Shown: in pieces, positions 34,884 to 45,591 of the stretch | Position numbering within the stretch: position 1 is the first letter of the stretch | Layout: each line of letters begins with the position of its first letter | DNA from: Thamnidium elegans | Lineage: Eukaryota > Mucoromycota > Mucoromycetes > Mucorales > Mucoraceae | NCBI GenBank assembly: GCA_025201345.1 | Contig: JAIXMG010000012.1 | Coordinates: 124,001 to 188,000, forward strand | Reading direction: 5' to 3' | DNA length: 64,000 nucleotides | The notes under the pieces: generated by a model | What the model was told of the DNA's origin: nothing | Database searches by the model: none | What the model saw: the letters and a program-made list of their open reading frames with translations, nothing else | Program-made: the position numbers and the translations under genes

Positions 34884-35825
34884 TTAGCAGTAAGTGAAAT
34901 AAGAACCTTGATGATGTTGAGGTAAAGATACTTCTTTAAATGTGTGTTCCATACCATAAAGTCTCGGTAAAGTATTGTTATTATGAGAAAGATAATAGAA
35001 TGGGGATAGATCGGTTTCTATAGGAGAAGGAAATGAAGAAGAATCGTCCGTGTCCTCTTCCTCTTCTTCGTTGGTCTGGTGATTGTACTGATATTGATGT
35101 TTCCACTGAAGTGTGGGGGATAGGGGCAACTGTTCTGGCTGATTACGTTTATGGTTCGACATTTCAGGTATATCGTTAAATGGTTTCCACTGAAGCATTG
35201 TTCTCTTTACAGTTGAACCATGAGATACTTTTTGATGAGTTGTTAATATAGTTTTACGTGCAAAACTCTTATTACATCCTTCATGACGACATTTATAAGG
35301 TCTTTTTCCAGTATGAATACGTCTAAATAATTCAAAAAAAAAAAAAAGTTAGGAGATAAGGAAAAACAAGAAAAATAAAAATTATGATCGATCATACCGA
35401 TGACGAGCTAATGAAGAACTATCACTAAAATTCTTTTTACAGTTTTCGAATTCACATACATGAGGTCTTTCACCGGAATGAGTTCTTGTATGAACTTTTA
35501 AAGCGGATCGTTGAATAAAACTTTTACCGCAAGTAGGTTCTTGACATACGTATGGTCTATAAAAAGAGAGTTGTATAAGTAAAAAAGTAATGGTAATAGT
35601 AGTATAGTGTTACCTCTCGTTAGTATGAATACGAAGGTGTCTAGCTAAATCAGAACGACGCCCTAATTAAATTGCAAAGAAACTAGAATTAGGGCAACCA
35701 ATTTTAAATGCATAAATTTTTTTATTTATATTACCGAAAGCTTTTTTACAGTTGAGCATATTGCATTTATGAGGTTTGCATTGATTTTGTTGAGTTTCAA
35801 TATGAATTAATTCAAGGATATCCAT
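34884..35825 (-). CDS. Four-finger C2H2 transcription factor
   Basis: Exons 35735-35825, 35614-35662, 35398-35556 and 34884-35322 give 245 residues. Four consecutive C2H2 fingers of the C-x4-C-x12-H-x3-H type lie at about residues 21-135, with TFIIIA-like linkers: [57 protein letters not shown] and [19 protein letters not shown]; the last has H-x4-H. Introns cut inside or between fingers. The C-terminal half is low-complexity: Gln/Asn, a Glu/Asp run and a Ser-rich segment. The compact four-finger array suggests specific DNA binding; targets unknown. Not clearly orthologous to a named yeast factor. Confidence 0.85.
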
Positions 35826-36568
35826 GCGAGATTTTTAGTTAGAAAAAAAGGAAAGAAAGTTAAAGTAGAGAGGGGGAAAAAAAAAAGAAATATAAAGAAA
35901 ATGCATTGGGTATTTATACAAAAAAAACAAACAGACATATTTTTAATATCAAAGGAGGGTTTGACACTTTGAGGGAGAAACGATAAAGTGATAAAAACAT
36001 CGGATCTACACACATATATAAACACATAAACACACAAATGTATATAAACATATATAAGGAGATAAAAAATGTCTGTCCACACTCCTAATATACACAATTC
36101 TGTATATTTCTCTTTCCCCCCCTTTTTTTTCCATGTGCTTTTTATTTGACTTGGTCATCATGAAACTTCTCGTTAATTATCGATATACAATATCAAAATA
36201 GTAACTCCTTAACCACTTTCTTTATTCTTTTCAAAAAAAAAAAAAAAAAAGTTGTCAAGTTGAAAAGTTAACTTTTTGACAACATTCTAATAAGCTTTTT
36301 TCAAATGCATGTTTATCCATTTATATTCTCACATATAACAACACTTTTTTTTTCTTTAAAAAATCTTACATGTCCCTTGAACAATAAACTGGTTTTAGAT
36401 TCCTTTTTGAGCGCGAATCATAGTTTATCCGGTTTGACCCCCAAATATCTTAGCATGGTCCAAAAAAGTAAAAAAAAAAAATCGCGTACTTTTAAACTTA
36501 TTTTTATTCCATTCAGCTTAGGCGGTTATAAAAAAAAAAGATGGGGTTTTTTCTTATTGGTATCTTTT
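35826..36568. other. Intergenic region
   Basis: 5' side of the C2H2 gene and 3' side of the carbonic anhydrase gene. Poly-A run at 36233-36250 and a GTTGTCAAGTTG...TTTTTGACAAC inverted pair (about 36251-36282). Open frames here are AT-driven. Confidence 0.5.
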
Positions 36569-37669
36569 TTAGTGTTGGCTTTCTTGTGTAACATAGATGG
36601 ATTGAAGTGTGTTACCGTTACTAGCAGCCCATTCCAACTTCTTTGCGGTTCTATACACACAAAAAAGAATAAGAATATTGTAATATAGTATATAATAGTA
36701 ATTCTTACCCAGATTCAATATCATAAGCCCAAGCATGAACAGTTAACTTTTGACCATTTTGCCAAGCGTTTTGAACAATGGTAGAATGACAAACGTTTTC
36801 AGCAGAATTGATAACATTTAATTCAATCAATTTGTGAAGACGTACTGTGTTATCTTCAATAGCCTCTAATTCTTTTTTATGGACTATATAAATAAAGTTA
36901 GATTTTTCTCACGGACATAATAATAATAATAATAATAAAAAAGTTGTCACATTTTACGTACGTCTGTAAACATCCTTAATATTTCTAAGCCAATTATCAA
37001 TAAGACCGTATTGACCATGTCCATGCGCAGCACCAACACCACCACAGTTATAGTGACCTAAAATATATTTTTAATAGTCCGAATCTTTTTTTTTGTTAAA
37101 ATTAATTTATAACTGTACCACAAACGATGATGTGTTCTACTTTTAATACCTCGACAGCGTATTGTAACACAGAAAGACAATTAAGATCTGAGTGACTTAC
37201 TACATTAGCAATATTTCTATGTACAAACACTTCACCAGGGCCAAGTTGTAAAATTGAATTCTAAAAAATTGCATCATTTAATAAGCGTAAAAAAAAAAAA
37301 GCCAAAAAAACCGAATTTACTCACGGCTGGTACACGAGAATCGGAACAACCTACGGAAAAAAATAGATTTTTATTATTTTTACTTGTATTTTTAATTCTT
37401 CTTCTTCTTACCAATCCACAGGATTTTAGGCTGTTGCATAGTTGCAATTCTCTTGAAGAAATCAGGGTCTTCTTCCAAGATTGATTCTGCCCAAAGCTTA
37501 TTCTTTGCTAATAAACCATCTAAATCAATATCGTTCACATCAAATTTACTGGTATTACTAGAAGGAAAGACTGATTGATTGACAAGTCCTATCAAAGCAA
37601 GAGAGGATTAATTATTATTGTTATCATATATTTATATAATAACATACTATTGAAGCGTTCCTCAGGCAT
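36569..37669 (-). CDS. NCE103: Beta-class carbonic anhydrase
   Basis: Seven exons (37648-37669, 37412-37588, 37325-37350, 37119-37260, 36962-37057, 36709-36883, 36569-36650) give 239 residues. The zinc site is complete: C68 and D70 in GCSDSRVPA, and H124 and C127 in [11 protein letters not shown]. The segments [12 protein letters not shown] and [17 protein letters not shown] are diagnostic of beta carbonic anhydrases. The enzyme interconverts CO2 and bicarbonate and is probably cytosolic, since no targeting peptide is seen. It can supply bicarbonate to carboxylases such as the pyruvate carboxylase encoded 8 kb away. The 26-nt exon 3 holds the CSDSR motif almost alone. Confidence 0.93.
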
Positions 37670-37912
37670 TGTATATATATATAGTTTTTTTTTTTAAAAA
37701 AAAGAAAAAGTTGTTACAAGAAAAAAAAAGAAGAAAAAAATTTTTTTTTTTAGGCCTTTTTATTGGGTTTTTTTTTTTTTTTTTTGGGGGAGAGACGGTA
37801 TCCTGCTTATATATTTAATAGCTATTAACTCCGGCGATCTTTTTCTAGTGTTTGTAATAGATAAGATGTGTAACTTTTGAAGGTAAAATAAACAGCTGTC
37901 TTTCATCAGCTG

Positions 37913-39112
37913 TTACAGGTCCTCGAAAAAGTGTCCACGTGGCTTTGGTCGTTTTGTTAAGGGCATATCCCAATGGTCATGGTCATCCAAGTCATCGAGG
38001 TCATGTTTCCTTGAATTTTGTTCAAACAGAAACTGTATATTCCAGAATCTAAGTTGTAAATCATGACCACAACTAGCTAAATAGTTTGTATGATTCATTT
38101 TTACAGATTCTATAGGAAAGTCTTGCCCGTGATCACCTAATATACCTTCAAACTTTTGTGGCGAAATTGATATAAACCTTAATAATCCATCACTTGCACC
38201 TGTACATATTGCGTTTTCATCTAGTTTACATATAGAATCAACCGAACTAGGATGTCCTATCCATTTCGTTGTCTTATTCCAGTTATTCCAATCCCACATA
38301 TACAATGCTCCACTTTGTGATCCTGCAATCACTTTTTCACCATCTTTTACTATAGTCATCGATAATAGTTCATCATCAATTTCATCTGTTAGTTTAACCT
38401 TTTGATTTAATTGTCTCGTATCATGAATTGAAAGTAATCCATCTCCACTAGTAACTAATAAGCTGGATTTACAATAGTTCATATCTGATATAAAATCGTC
38501 ATGTTCCTTATACTCTGCAATTGATTTACATGTTCTCATATCCCAAATCTACTACAAAAAACTTTTGTCTTAAATACTTTTTTTTCAAGGGTAGTTTTAT
38601 TTACCTTTACGATCCCTTCATCGTCTCCTGTTGCGGTTAAATGTGTATCTAACTTACATATTTTATTAATAGCGTATCTAATATAAAAGCCGGTTAATAT
38701 ATATATCTATACAGGCGCATTTATTTTTTAGTTGTACTTGTGTGCTTTGGGTATCTTGTATAATAATCGGCCTGTTGAAACGTCCAGCGCTTGAATTGAT
38801 TTATCTCTTGATATAGACATTAAATGAGCCCCGTCGTTAGTAAACTCTACACCTCTGCAAGACTTTTTTGATACTTGTGTAGACCAAGCTAATTGATTAC
38901 TCTCGATACCATAATTAAAACTGATGAAGAAGTTTCATTAGTTTTTTTTTTTTTTTTGGGGTTACATTATGTATATATATATTTGTGTACCATTGCACCT
39001 GTCCATTAATAAGACCAACTGCTACTATATCGTTTGAAGGGTGAAAAGAAAAGTCGAATATATGTTCTTTAAAAGTTATGGGTTCAGGTTGAGAATCCTC
39101 TACTATAGACAT
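37913..39112 (-). CDS. JIP5: WD40 protein Jip5/WDR55
   Basis: Exons 38991-39112, 38738-38920, 38605-38677 and 37913-38548 give 337 residues. WD40 repeats can be followed through the protein: IFDFSFHPSNDIVAVGLING, GVEFTNDGAHLMSISRD, LTATGDDEGIVKIWDMRT, LLVTSGDGLLSIHDTR, VIAGSQSGALYMWDW, ENAICTGASDGLLRF and NYLASCGHDLQLRFWN. The sequence around the first repeat and the acidic Asp/His-rich C-terminus fit the Jip5/WDR55 family. Members are nucleolar and needed for ribosome biogenesis. The shortish C-terminal tail (DMPLTKRPKPRG) is basic, as in other fungal members. Confidence 0.85.
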
Positions 39113-39360
39113 TGTTATTTTACACACACACAAAATAGAATACGACTACAAATTATTTTTTTATTATTGTCGCTAGTTTAATTATTATTATATTTTTTTT
39201 TTACAAAGATAAAATTACAGATCTACGGGCCATGTATCACTGTAAAGTATTTTAGATAAGGAATATAAGCTTTAAAAAAAGAATTAGATAGAAAAGCTGA
39301 ACCCAGGGCCTTTTTTCTTTTTTAAGAGAAGGGTAAGGGAACACCGCGGGTTATGTGTTT

Positions 39361-40178
39361 TTAGGACCATTTTCCAAAAAAGGTTCCATACTTTTTCTTT
39401 TTTGGTATGTCATCATCTGTATTCAGTATTTGATTCCCATTATCGTCTACCTCCGTTATAATAGGTGGGACAGTATGATTTAGTTGATGCACAGGAACTG
39501 TCGGTTGTGCATTGTTTATTGTACTACTTCCGACATCACCATTACGTGATTTACCATCTAGAATATGAGCGTGTTCCCCTTTCTCCAAACGAAGTTCGTC
39601 TCTTCTTCTTAAAATCAAATATTCTTCCAACAACATTGCGTTACGCCAGTTACATTTAAACAAAATATCAAGAATATCTCCAGCAATAGGAGTTAAACCA
39701 ACCTAATTATTTAATTAGGTACACCCAAAACAATAACAACAAAATAATACTGTACCATAAAATCAATAAATACGTTCATCATCATTTTAGCGATCAATTC
39801 CTTTGGTAAATTAGCTTTACAAGCAGTTTTAACTAACTGCAAAGAAAAGGCAGTACCGATAACATCGCCAATACCAGGGATCAAACCAACAAGACCATCC
39901 AACCCAATACTGAAGCAGCAGCAGTGAAACCCTTTATCCAGATACCAAGCTCTGTTTTTTACCTTTTGAAGAACCTTTCTATCATGTTTACTTAACAACA
40001 TATCAGGTGTAAATACTTTATCTCGTCTCCACCAATGGTGCTTTTGTTTGGCCGCTGCTTCTTGTGTAGCTGCAATCACCTCTGCGTCTGTTTCATATCT
40101 GGGTTTGCTGCTGTGGATCCTATCCGACGCTTTACCAAGTACTTTTTTCTTGGCGTAGTTTGTAGCTGCTACCTGCAT
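39361..40178 (-). CDS. DUF4112 domain protein
   Basis: Exons 39756-40178 and 39361-39702 give 254 residues. After a basic, polar N-terminus (HHWWRRDKVFTPDM) comes a hydrophobic domain with DGLVGLIPGIGD, a Gly/Pro motif diagnostic of DUF4112, then helices and a second VGLTPIAGDILD copy. The domain has two probable membrane-embedded hairpins or helices. The C-terminus is charged, ending KKKKYGTFFGKWS. DUF4112 proteins occur in bacteria and fungi and have no established function. Membrane association is inferred from hydrophobicity. The 55-nt intron splits the two motif halves. Confidence 0.85.
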
Positions 40179-40324
40179 CTTGTATATATAACAAAGTATA
40201 TATATAAAAGTAAAAGAAGAAGAGAAAAAAAGAGAGAGAAAAAAAAAAAAAAAGAGGCGTTTTGAAACAGGAAAATGTAGATCCTTTTTTTATTGTTGTG
40301 ATTACAATGACGTGACGTAACTTT

Positions 40325-40943
40325 CTAGTAAAACTCGGGTTTCTTCACGTTTACACCATATTCAGCTAAAGCAGACGACAAATCATCCATATTTAAAACA
40401 ATCTTCTTTTCCTAAAATAATTATATTAAAACGTCATATAAAAAAAAAGCTGTCATATTTTTTATTTACCTTGCTTGCTTTGTTGGTAGGACGAGTACTA
40501 GATTGCTTTACCTTATTATATTGAAATGCATCAGTAGCAATATCAGCAACAAATTTTTGTGCAGCTAAAGCAAATAGCTTTTTACTAAATTTCACTCAAC
40601 TCGGGTTAGCATAAATTTAGCATTTTTTCAGGTCTCTTGGTACTTTACATTCGTACGTCGTCACAATCAAAGCCTGTTTTATTTAAATAATAATCAATAA
40701 CAGCGTCAGGTATCTAAGGAGTTTTTTTTTAGCAAAAAAAAAAAAAAGGACAAGAGAAAAAAAGGGTTATAATGGCAGTACAATAGCTTTGTAATTATCC
40801 ATGGTCATTAACAACTCTGCCATTTCCTTTTCTTTATCAACTTGTGATGCTTTTTCACTAGGTGTTGAAGGTGGTGAATTAGCAACTGTAGTTGCTTGAC
40901 TATCCATGGGTTGTATGTCCATATTGATGTTTTCTTGATTCAT
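40325..40943 (-). CDS. TAF10: TFIID/SAGA subunit TAF10
   Basis: Exons 40782-40943, 40649-40713, 40470-40584 and 40325-40411 give 142 residues. After a short disordered N-terminus the histone-fold core is clear: IPDAVIDYYLNKTGF, DDVRIKKLFALAAQKFV, DIATDAFQYNK, and then VLNMDDLSSALAEYG. TAF10 is shared by TFIID and SAGA and pairs with TAF3, TAF8 or SPT7 through the histone fold in the nucleus. The second donor was placed after GTACGAAT because only this gives the conserved VRIKKL junction. It is divergent from the eIF2B-alpha gene, with 150 bp between start codons. Confidence 0.93.
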
Positions 40944-41093
40944 ATTAGCGCGAGAGAAAAAGAGTTAAAAAAGAAAAAAAGTAGTTTTTTTTTTTTTTTT
41001 TTGAACTTGTTAAACCGGTCACAGTCGAGAAGAAAAAAAAAAAAAAAGGTCTTTTTTTTTTTTACCTTTTTTTCGTTGATACACATATACAAA

Positions 41094-42477
41094 ATGGCTA
41101 ATACGAGTAATCAATACGATGTTGTTACAGCATACCAAACCTCTTTAAACGATAGTGTAAATAGTTGAATTCAACATTTGTTTTTTGCGTGCTTGACCTG
41201 AACTATTTTTTTTATTATTTTTTTTACAATTAGGAATTATCTACACCTGTTGCTATTTTCAAGGCCTTGACAGATTTTGTTCGACACAGCACAGGTAAAA
41301 AAAAAACCCCTCAGAAAGAAAGAGAGAGAAAAAAAGGGATGCAGTTTTAACAAAAAAGATATATATGCAGCTCCTACCATGTCAGAGTTTATGCAAACCT
41401 TAGAAAAAGCAGCTCAATCCATTCGTCAAGAATCTCAAGGCACGTCTAAAGAAAAGCCCAAGAACCAACACAAGGCAACTATTGCCATTCTTGCTGGTGT
41501 TGATTTATTTATGAGATTTGTTACTAGAAACTCTCATGACTTTTCTGTAAGTAAACCTTTTTTATATAGAGTGTACCTTTTTTTTTTATTATTATTAGAA
41601 TTTACTAAACTAAAAAAAAAAAAAAAAAAAAAAAGCTCTCAGAAGAAGCTGGTAGTTTTGAAGATTTTAAAGAAAATTTATTGTCAAGAGCTTCATTGAT
41701 TTTAGAAAAGGCTTCTTGTGCTCGTGAAAAGGCAGCAGCTATTGGAGCACAATTCATTAACGATAACGCAGTAGTTTTAGTGCAAGGTTATTCTCGTGTG
41801 ATTATGAGTGTGTTGTATCATGCAGCTGATATTCAGCACAAGAGATTCAAGGTTTATGTTACTGAAGGTAGACCTAACAGCGACGGGTAAGCTAAAGTTG
41901 TTGTTTTTTTAAAAAAAAAGTGAATTAACAAGAAAAAAAGTATCCAAGCAGTTGCTGCGTTAAGAAAGGCAGGTATCCCTTGTAGAGCTGTATTAGATTC
42001 AGCTGTTGGATATATTATGGATAAGGTAGATATGGTATTTGTTGGAGCAGAAGGAGTAGTTGAAAATGGCGGTATTGTCAACAAAATTGGCACTTTTCAA
42101 ATTTCTCTAGTTGCTAAAGCATTAGGCAAACCTGTTTATGCTGTTGCAGAAAGGTAAACAAAAGAACCCCCTCCCCTTTCTCTTATTAAACAATAATTAA
42201 TCTCTTTTTTTTTTTTTTTTTTAGTTATAAATTTGTTCGTGTTTATCCTTTAAACCAATATGATATTCCTTCAGAAACACCCGAGATCGTTACATTTACT
42301 TCTAGAAGAAGAAAATCGTTTAGCACTATAGCTGATGCGGAGACAGTAGAAGATTTGGCTTTATCTAACCCTTCGGTGGATTATACTCCACCTCAATATA
42401 TTACTTTACTTTTAACTGATTTAGGTGTCTTGACTCCTTCTGGTGTTTCTGATGAATTAATTAAACTTTACGTTTAA
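41094..42477 (+). CDS. GCN3: Translation initiation factor eIF2B subunit alpha
   Basis: Exons 41094-41156, 41234-41294, 41371-41546, 41636-41886, 41941-42153 and 42225-42477 give 338 residues, normal for the subunit. An N-terminal helical part ([15 protein letters not shown]) is followed by the Rossmann-like domain with [59 protein letters not shown] and [12 protein letters not shown], all hallmark segments of eIF2B-alpha. It is the regulatory subunit of the eIF2B guanine-nucleotide exchange factor that senses phosphorylated eIF2. Introns 3 and 4 have acceptors preceded by A-rich and not pyrimidine-rich sequence. Confidence 0.95.
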
Positions 42478-42958
42478 ACACACATACACAAAATAAACTG
42501 AGGGTTATATGCAAACATCTGCATTAACAAAAGTACCAATAGAAATATCCTTTGAGCACGCACGCGCGCGTTTTTTTTATTTTTATTAATAACATAAAAA
42601 AAAAAATTCTTATTATAGCTCAGATTTTTTTATTTATTTTTTCTCTTTTCCTTCTTTCTTTTTTTTTTAAACTCTTCTGAATGTCATTATAACATTTTGT
42701 CGTTTAATTAATTATTATTATTTTATACCCAACTTTTTTTATCAACTTTTTGCAAACAAACAAGATTGAAAGAAAAAAAAAATAACAAACAAGTAGCATA
42801 CCCCCATTAGAAAGAAAATATTCAAATAGCTCCATTCATTTTTTTTTTAAATTATAACTTCATCTTGAAAAAAAAATAAAAAAAAGGTATTACTTACAAT
42901 AATATACACTAGAAAAAAAAAGGGGGACTAATTATATAAAAGGGATTAGAGGAAAATA
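42478..42958. other. Intergenic region, tandem plus-strand genes
   Basis: 3' UTR of eIF2B-alpha and long AT/poly-A leader of the Kar9-like gene. A CACGCACGCGCGCG dinucleotide stretch at 42557-42570 stands out. No gene seen. Confidence 0.5.
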
Positions 42959-45103
42959 ATGAATTTATTACCACCCCAACCAACTGAATCTGTTTCCATG
43001 ACTACCGGAGACCTTTATGAACCACTGTATCAAATCCAAATACCGGATAAAGAACTTGGGTTATTATTTTCTGTCCATGATACACTCTCACTTGAAGAGC
43101 TTGCGTATGAATTCAAAGAGATTACGGATCGTATTATGCAGTGGTTAGAAGCTGCTCACATGACTGCTTTTACAATCGAACAAAACGTAAAGAGGCAGCA
43201 GCAGCTGGAAGATATCGAACCACTTTTATTATCCTGTCAAAGAATGGCACCACTTATTCCATTATTAATTGAAATGAATGAAATCATTCATGATGATCCT
43301 ACCGTCACGATCACTAAAATTCAATCAGAATGGTCCGGTTTGCAACACTTTATTTCCAGTGTAAAAAAGGCTTTAGAGGAATCAAATGAAAAGAATGTAC
43401 TGTTGTCCCTCATGTCTAGTATCTTGTTCCAAATCGATGATTTATCCATCATGATATTCCAATACCAAGAAAAGAGACACATTCAAGCTGTAACAGAAAA
43501 AGATGATCAACCGCAAAAAGAAGACAGTATTTTAATTGATATAGATAACAGAGTTGGACCGTTATTCACCGACGTTGAAAAAGTGTATACTCGTATGACA
43601 TCTGCTCCACCCGAAGACAATACGGGTCTTATGACACGCAAACACTTGATCGTTCAAGACCGTTGGGAAAGCTTACGTGTTGAAATTGATGAATTAAAAG
43701 TAGAGTTAAAAGAAGATAGATGGTTAATTGTATTTAAACAAGTGGCTGATCAAGTAGACGGTATGATGGATGGATTAGATAAAACTGTTTCTCAGTGTTA
43801 TATGATGATACAACAAATAAAAGAAACTGGGCTATCTGCAAGTACTTCCTCTTCCACAAGTACAAGCACCAGTTCAAATAGTTCGGTCAACAACACGAGT
43901 TCTGTCATGGATAAACTTCGTTCGGTTGAAAAGAACTTTGATGCTAAATACAAGTACTACACGCCTTCTATTGCCAAAATGTTGATGATGTTAGGTAATG
44001 GCATAGCTGCACGTGTGTCTCGAAACGCTACAACATTAAATCGTCATGAGAACATGCTGGGACGTTGGAATCAACTTAAATTAACTATGGATAATCTTCG
44101 AAAGAAAGATTTACCAGATATATCAACGACAAGACCCATGAGTCCGGCTACTACAGTATGTTGGTCACGACTCAGTGATAGAAGCGATAATAGTAATTTC
44201 TTAATGAAGAGTCCTGAACCCACTATTGCCGAAAGATCAAGAAGTCCATATGTTTCTTCTGTTGCATCATCATCACCTATACCATTTAATATGATGGATG
44301 AATATCATCGAAAGACGCCTACTACACCAAGTAAAAGAGATCATCATTTATGGCAGTCGAGTAAATCCCCAAGTCCTGTCTATGGCAGATCACAACAAAT
44401 GAGTCCATTATCTCGTGAGAAAAGAAGTAACCTTGTACCTAGTACATCTGATACCTTTAAAAAGTCATCTGTTATATACAAAACAAATATTGAAGAAGAA
44501 GAAGATGATGATGAATTTGAAATATCAACAAGTGATTTTAGAAGACAACAGCAACCACCAGTTGCTACTACACCTACTTTTAGATCTAAAAGTAGTTTAT
44601 CTACCAGTACGAGATCCATGACACCTAATGCAAGACGCTGTGGTACTCCATCCATGATACCTAGACCAAAGACGCCAACTGCTTCTTCTCTTATACCAAG
44701 ACCCAAGACGCCATCTTATCGAGCTGGTTCTCCACGTATTGGTGGACCTAGAATAGGATCCCCCATGATCAAACAACAACAACAACAACAACAACAATCA
44801 GGTAAATACCGACCGAATGTAAAAGATCCTCTTGATAAAGAAATTGGATTTATAATCAATTCTAGTCCAGTACCTATCCAATGCCAAAAAGCAGCGGGTC
44901 CACACGAAGGAAGATATTACTTTGGGAATGAATTAACACCATCGCTGGGAGGTGGTAAAAAAATTTATACTTGTAAATTAATGACGTATGATAATAATAG
45001 AAGTTCTTCTCCGAAAAGAAATAAGGTCTTAATAAGAGTAGGTGGTGGCTGGCAAGATTTAGAGATTTTCTTATTAGAGCATATGAACTTGATGGGTGGA
45101 TAA
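42959..45103 (+). CDS. Kar9-like spindle-positioning protein with C-terminal GAS2 (GAR) microtubule-binding domain
   Basis: A single 714-residue exon, unusual for this intron-rich window. Residues about 30-380 are helical and resemble the Kar9 N-terminal domain (LSLEELAYEFKEITDRI, EDRWLIVFKQVADQVDGMM, FDAKYKYYTPSIAKML). Residues about 385-620 are Ser/Pro-rich and basic. They contain two SxIP motifs with following basic/Pro residues (SMIPRPKTP at 565 and SLIPRPKTP at 577), which in other proteins bind EB1/Bim1, plus a Gln run. Residues about 622-712 form a GAS2-related domain: PIQCQKAAGPHEGRYYFG, KKIYTCKLM and VLIRVGGGWQDLE. Kar9 links Bim1-bound microtubule plus ends to myosin V; the GAR domain adds a direct lattice-binding module. 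Role in nuclear/spindle positioning is inferred. Confidence 0.83.
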   Translation: MNLLPPQPTESVSMTTGDLYEPLYQIQIPDKELGLLFSVHDTLSLEELAYEFKEITDRIMQWLEAAHMTAFTIEQNVKRQQQLEDIEPLLLSCQRMAPLIPLLIEMNEIIHDDPTVTITKIQSEWSGLQHFISSVKKALEESNEKNVLLSLMSSILFQIDDLSIMIFQYQEKRHIQAVTEKDDQPQKEDSILIDIDNRVGPLFTDVEKVYTRMTSAPPEDNTGLMTRKHLIVQDRWESLRVEIDELKVELKEDRWLIVFKQVADQVDGMMDGLDKTVSQCYMMIQQIKETGLSASTSSSTSTSTSSNSSVNNTSSVMDKLRSVEKNFDAKYKYYTPSIAKMLMMLGNGIAARVSRNATTLNRHENMLGRWNQLKLTMDNLRKKDLPDISTTRPMSPATTVCWSRLSDRSDNSNFLMKSPEPTIAERSRSPYVSSVASSSPIPFNMMDEYHRKTPTTPSKRDHHLWQSSKSPSPVYGRSQQMSPLSREKRSNLVPSTSDTFKKSSVIYKTNIEEEEDDDEFEISTSDFRRQQQPPVATTPTFRSKSSLSTSTRSMTPNARRCGTPSMIPRPKTPTASSLIPRPKTPSYRAGSPRIGGPRIGSPMIKQQQQQQQQSGKYRPNVKDPLDKEIGFIINSSPVPIQCQKAAGPHEGRYYFGNELTPSLGGGKKIYTCKLMTYDNNRSSSPKRNKVLIRVGGGWQDLEIFLLEHMNLMGG

Positions 45104-45235
45104 ACTTTTAAATAAACTTTTTTTTTTTTTTTTTTTTAAGTAACCGATTTTTAGATAAGCTAAAAAAACTAAACGATATTTGGGGGGTGCTGTTTTTATC
45201 TAACCTACTAAAACTGTTATGTAGTGTAATACAAT

Positions 45236-45276
<41 letters not shown>

Positions 45277-45591
45277 CGGGGAAATATCTTTTGGGGAATC
45301 TTTTTTTTTATAATCGGAGAACAAAGGGTTACGTAGCAAAAGGACAAGCTTCGTTTTATAAAAGCGGTACATATGATGACACATGAAATCAGCATGAATA
45401 CACTGCACCGGGAACAAGAGGATAAAGGCCTGAGAAAAAAATGTTGGTCTGGGTTATTAAGGTTTTTTTTTTTTTTGGGTATAAAATGCCCATCAATTAT
45501 TTCTTCTCTTCTCTTCTCTTCTTTTTTTTTTTCCCCTTTACAAACCCTTTGTTTTATCTTTTTTTAAAAAAAAGGAAAAATATATAAAGAG
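45104..45591. other. Promoter region of pyruvate carboxylase
   Basis: Contains a 37-nt poly-A run (45238-45274), CT-repeats (45500-45522) and pyrimidine-rich leader before the ATG. No gene seen. Confidence 0.5.

Noticed and set aside
36305..36688. 127-codon plus-strand open frame
   Set aside because: Overlaps the last carbonic anhydrase exon on the other strand and is otherwise low-complexity.
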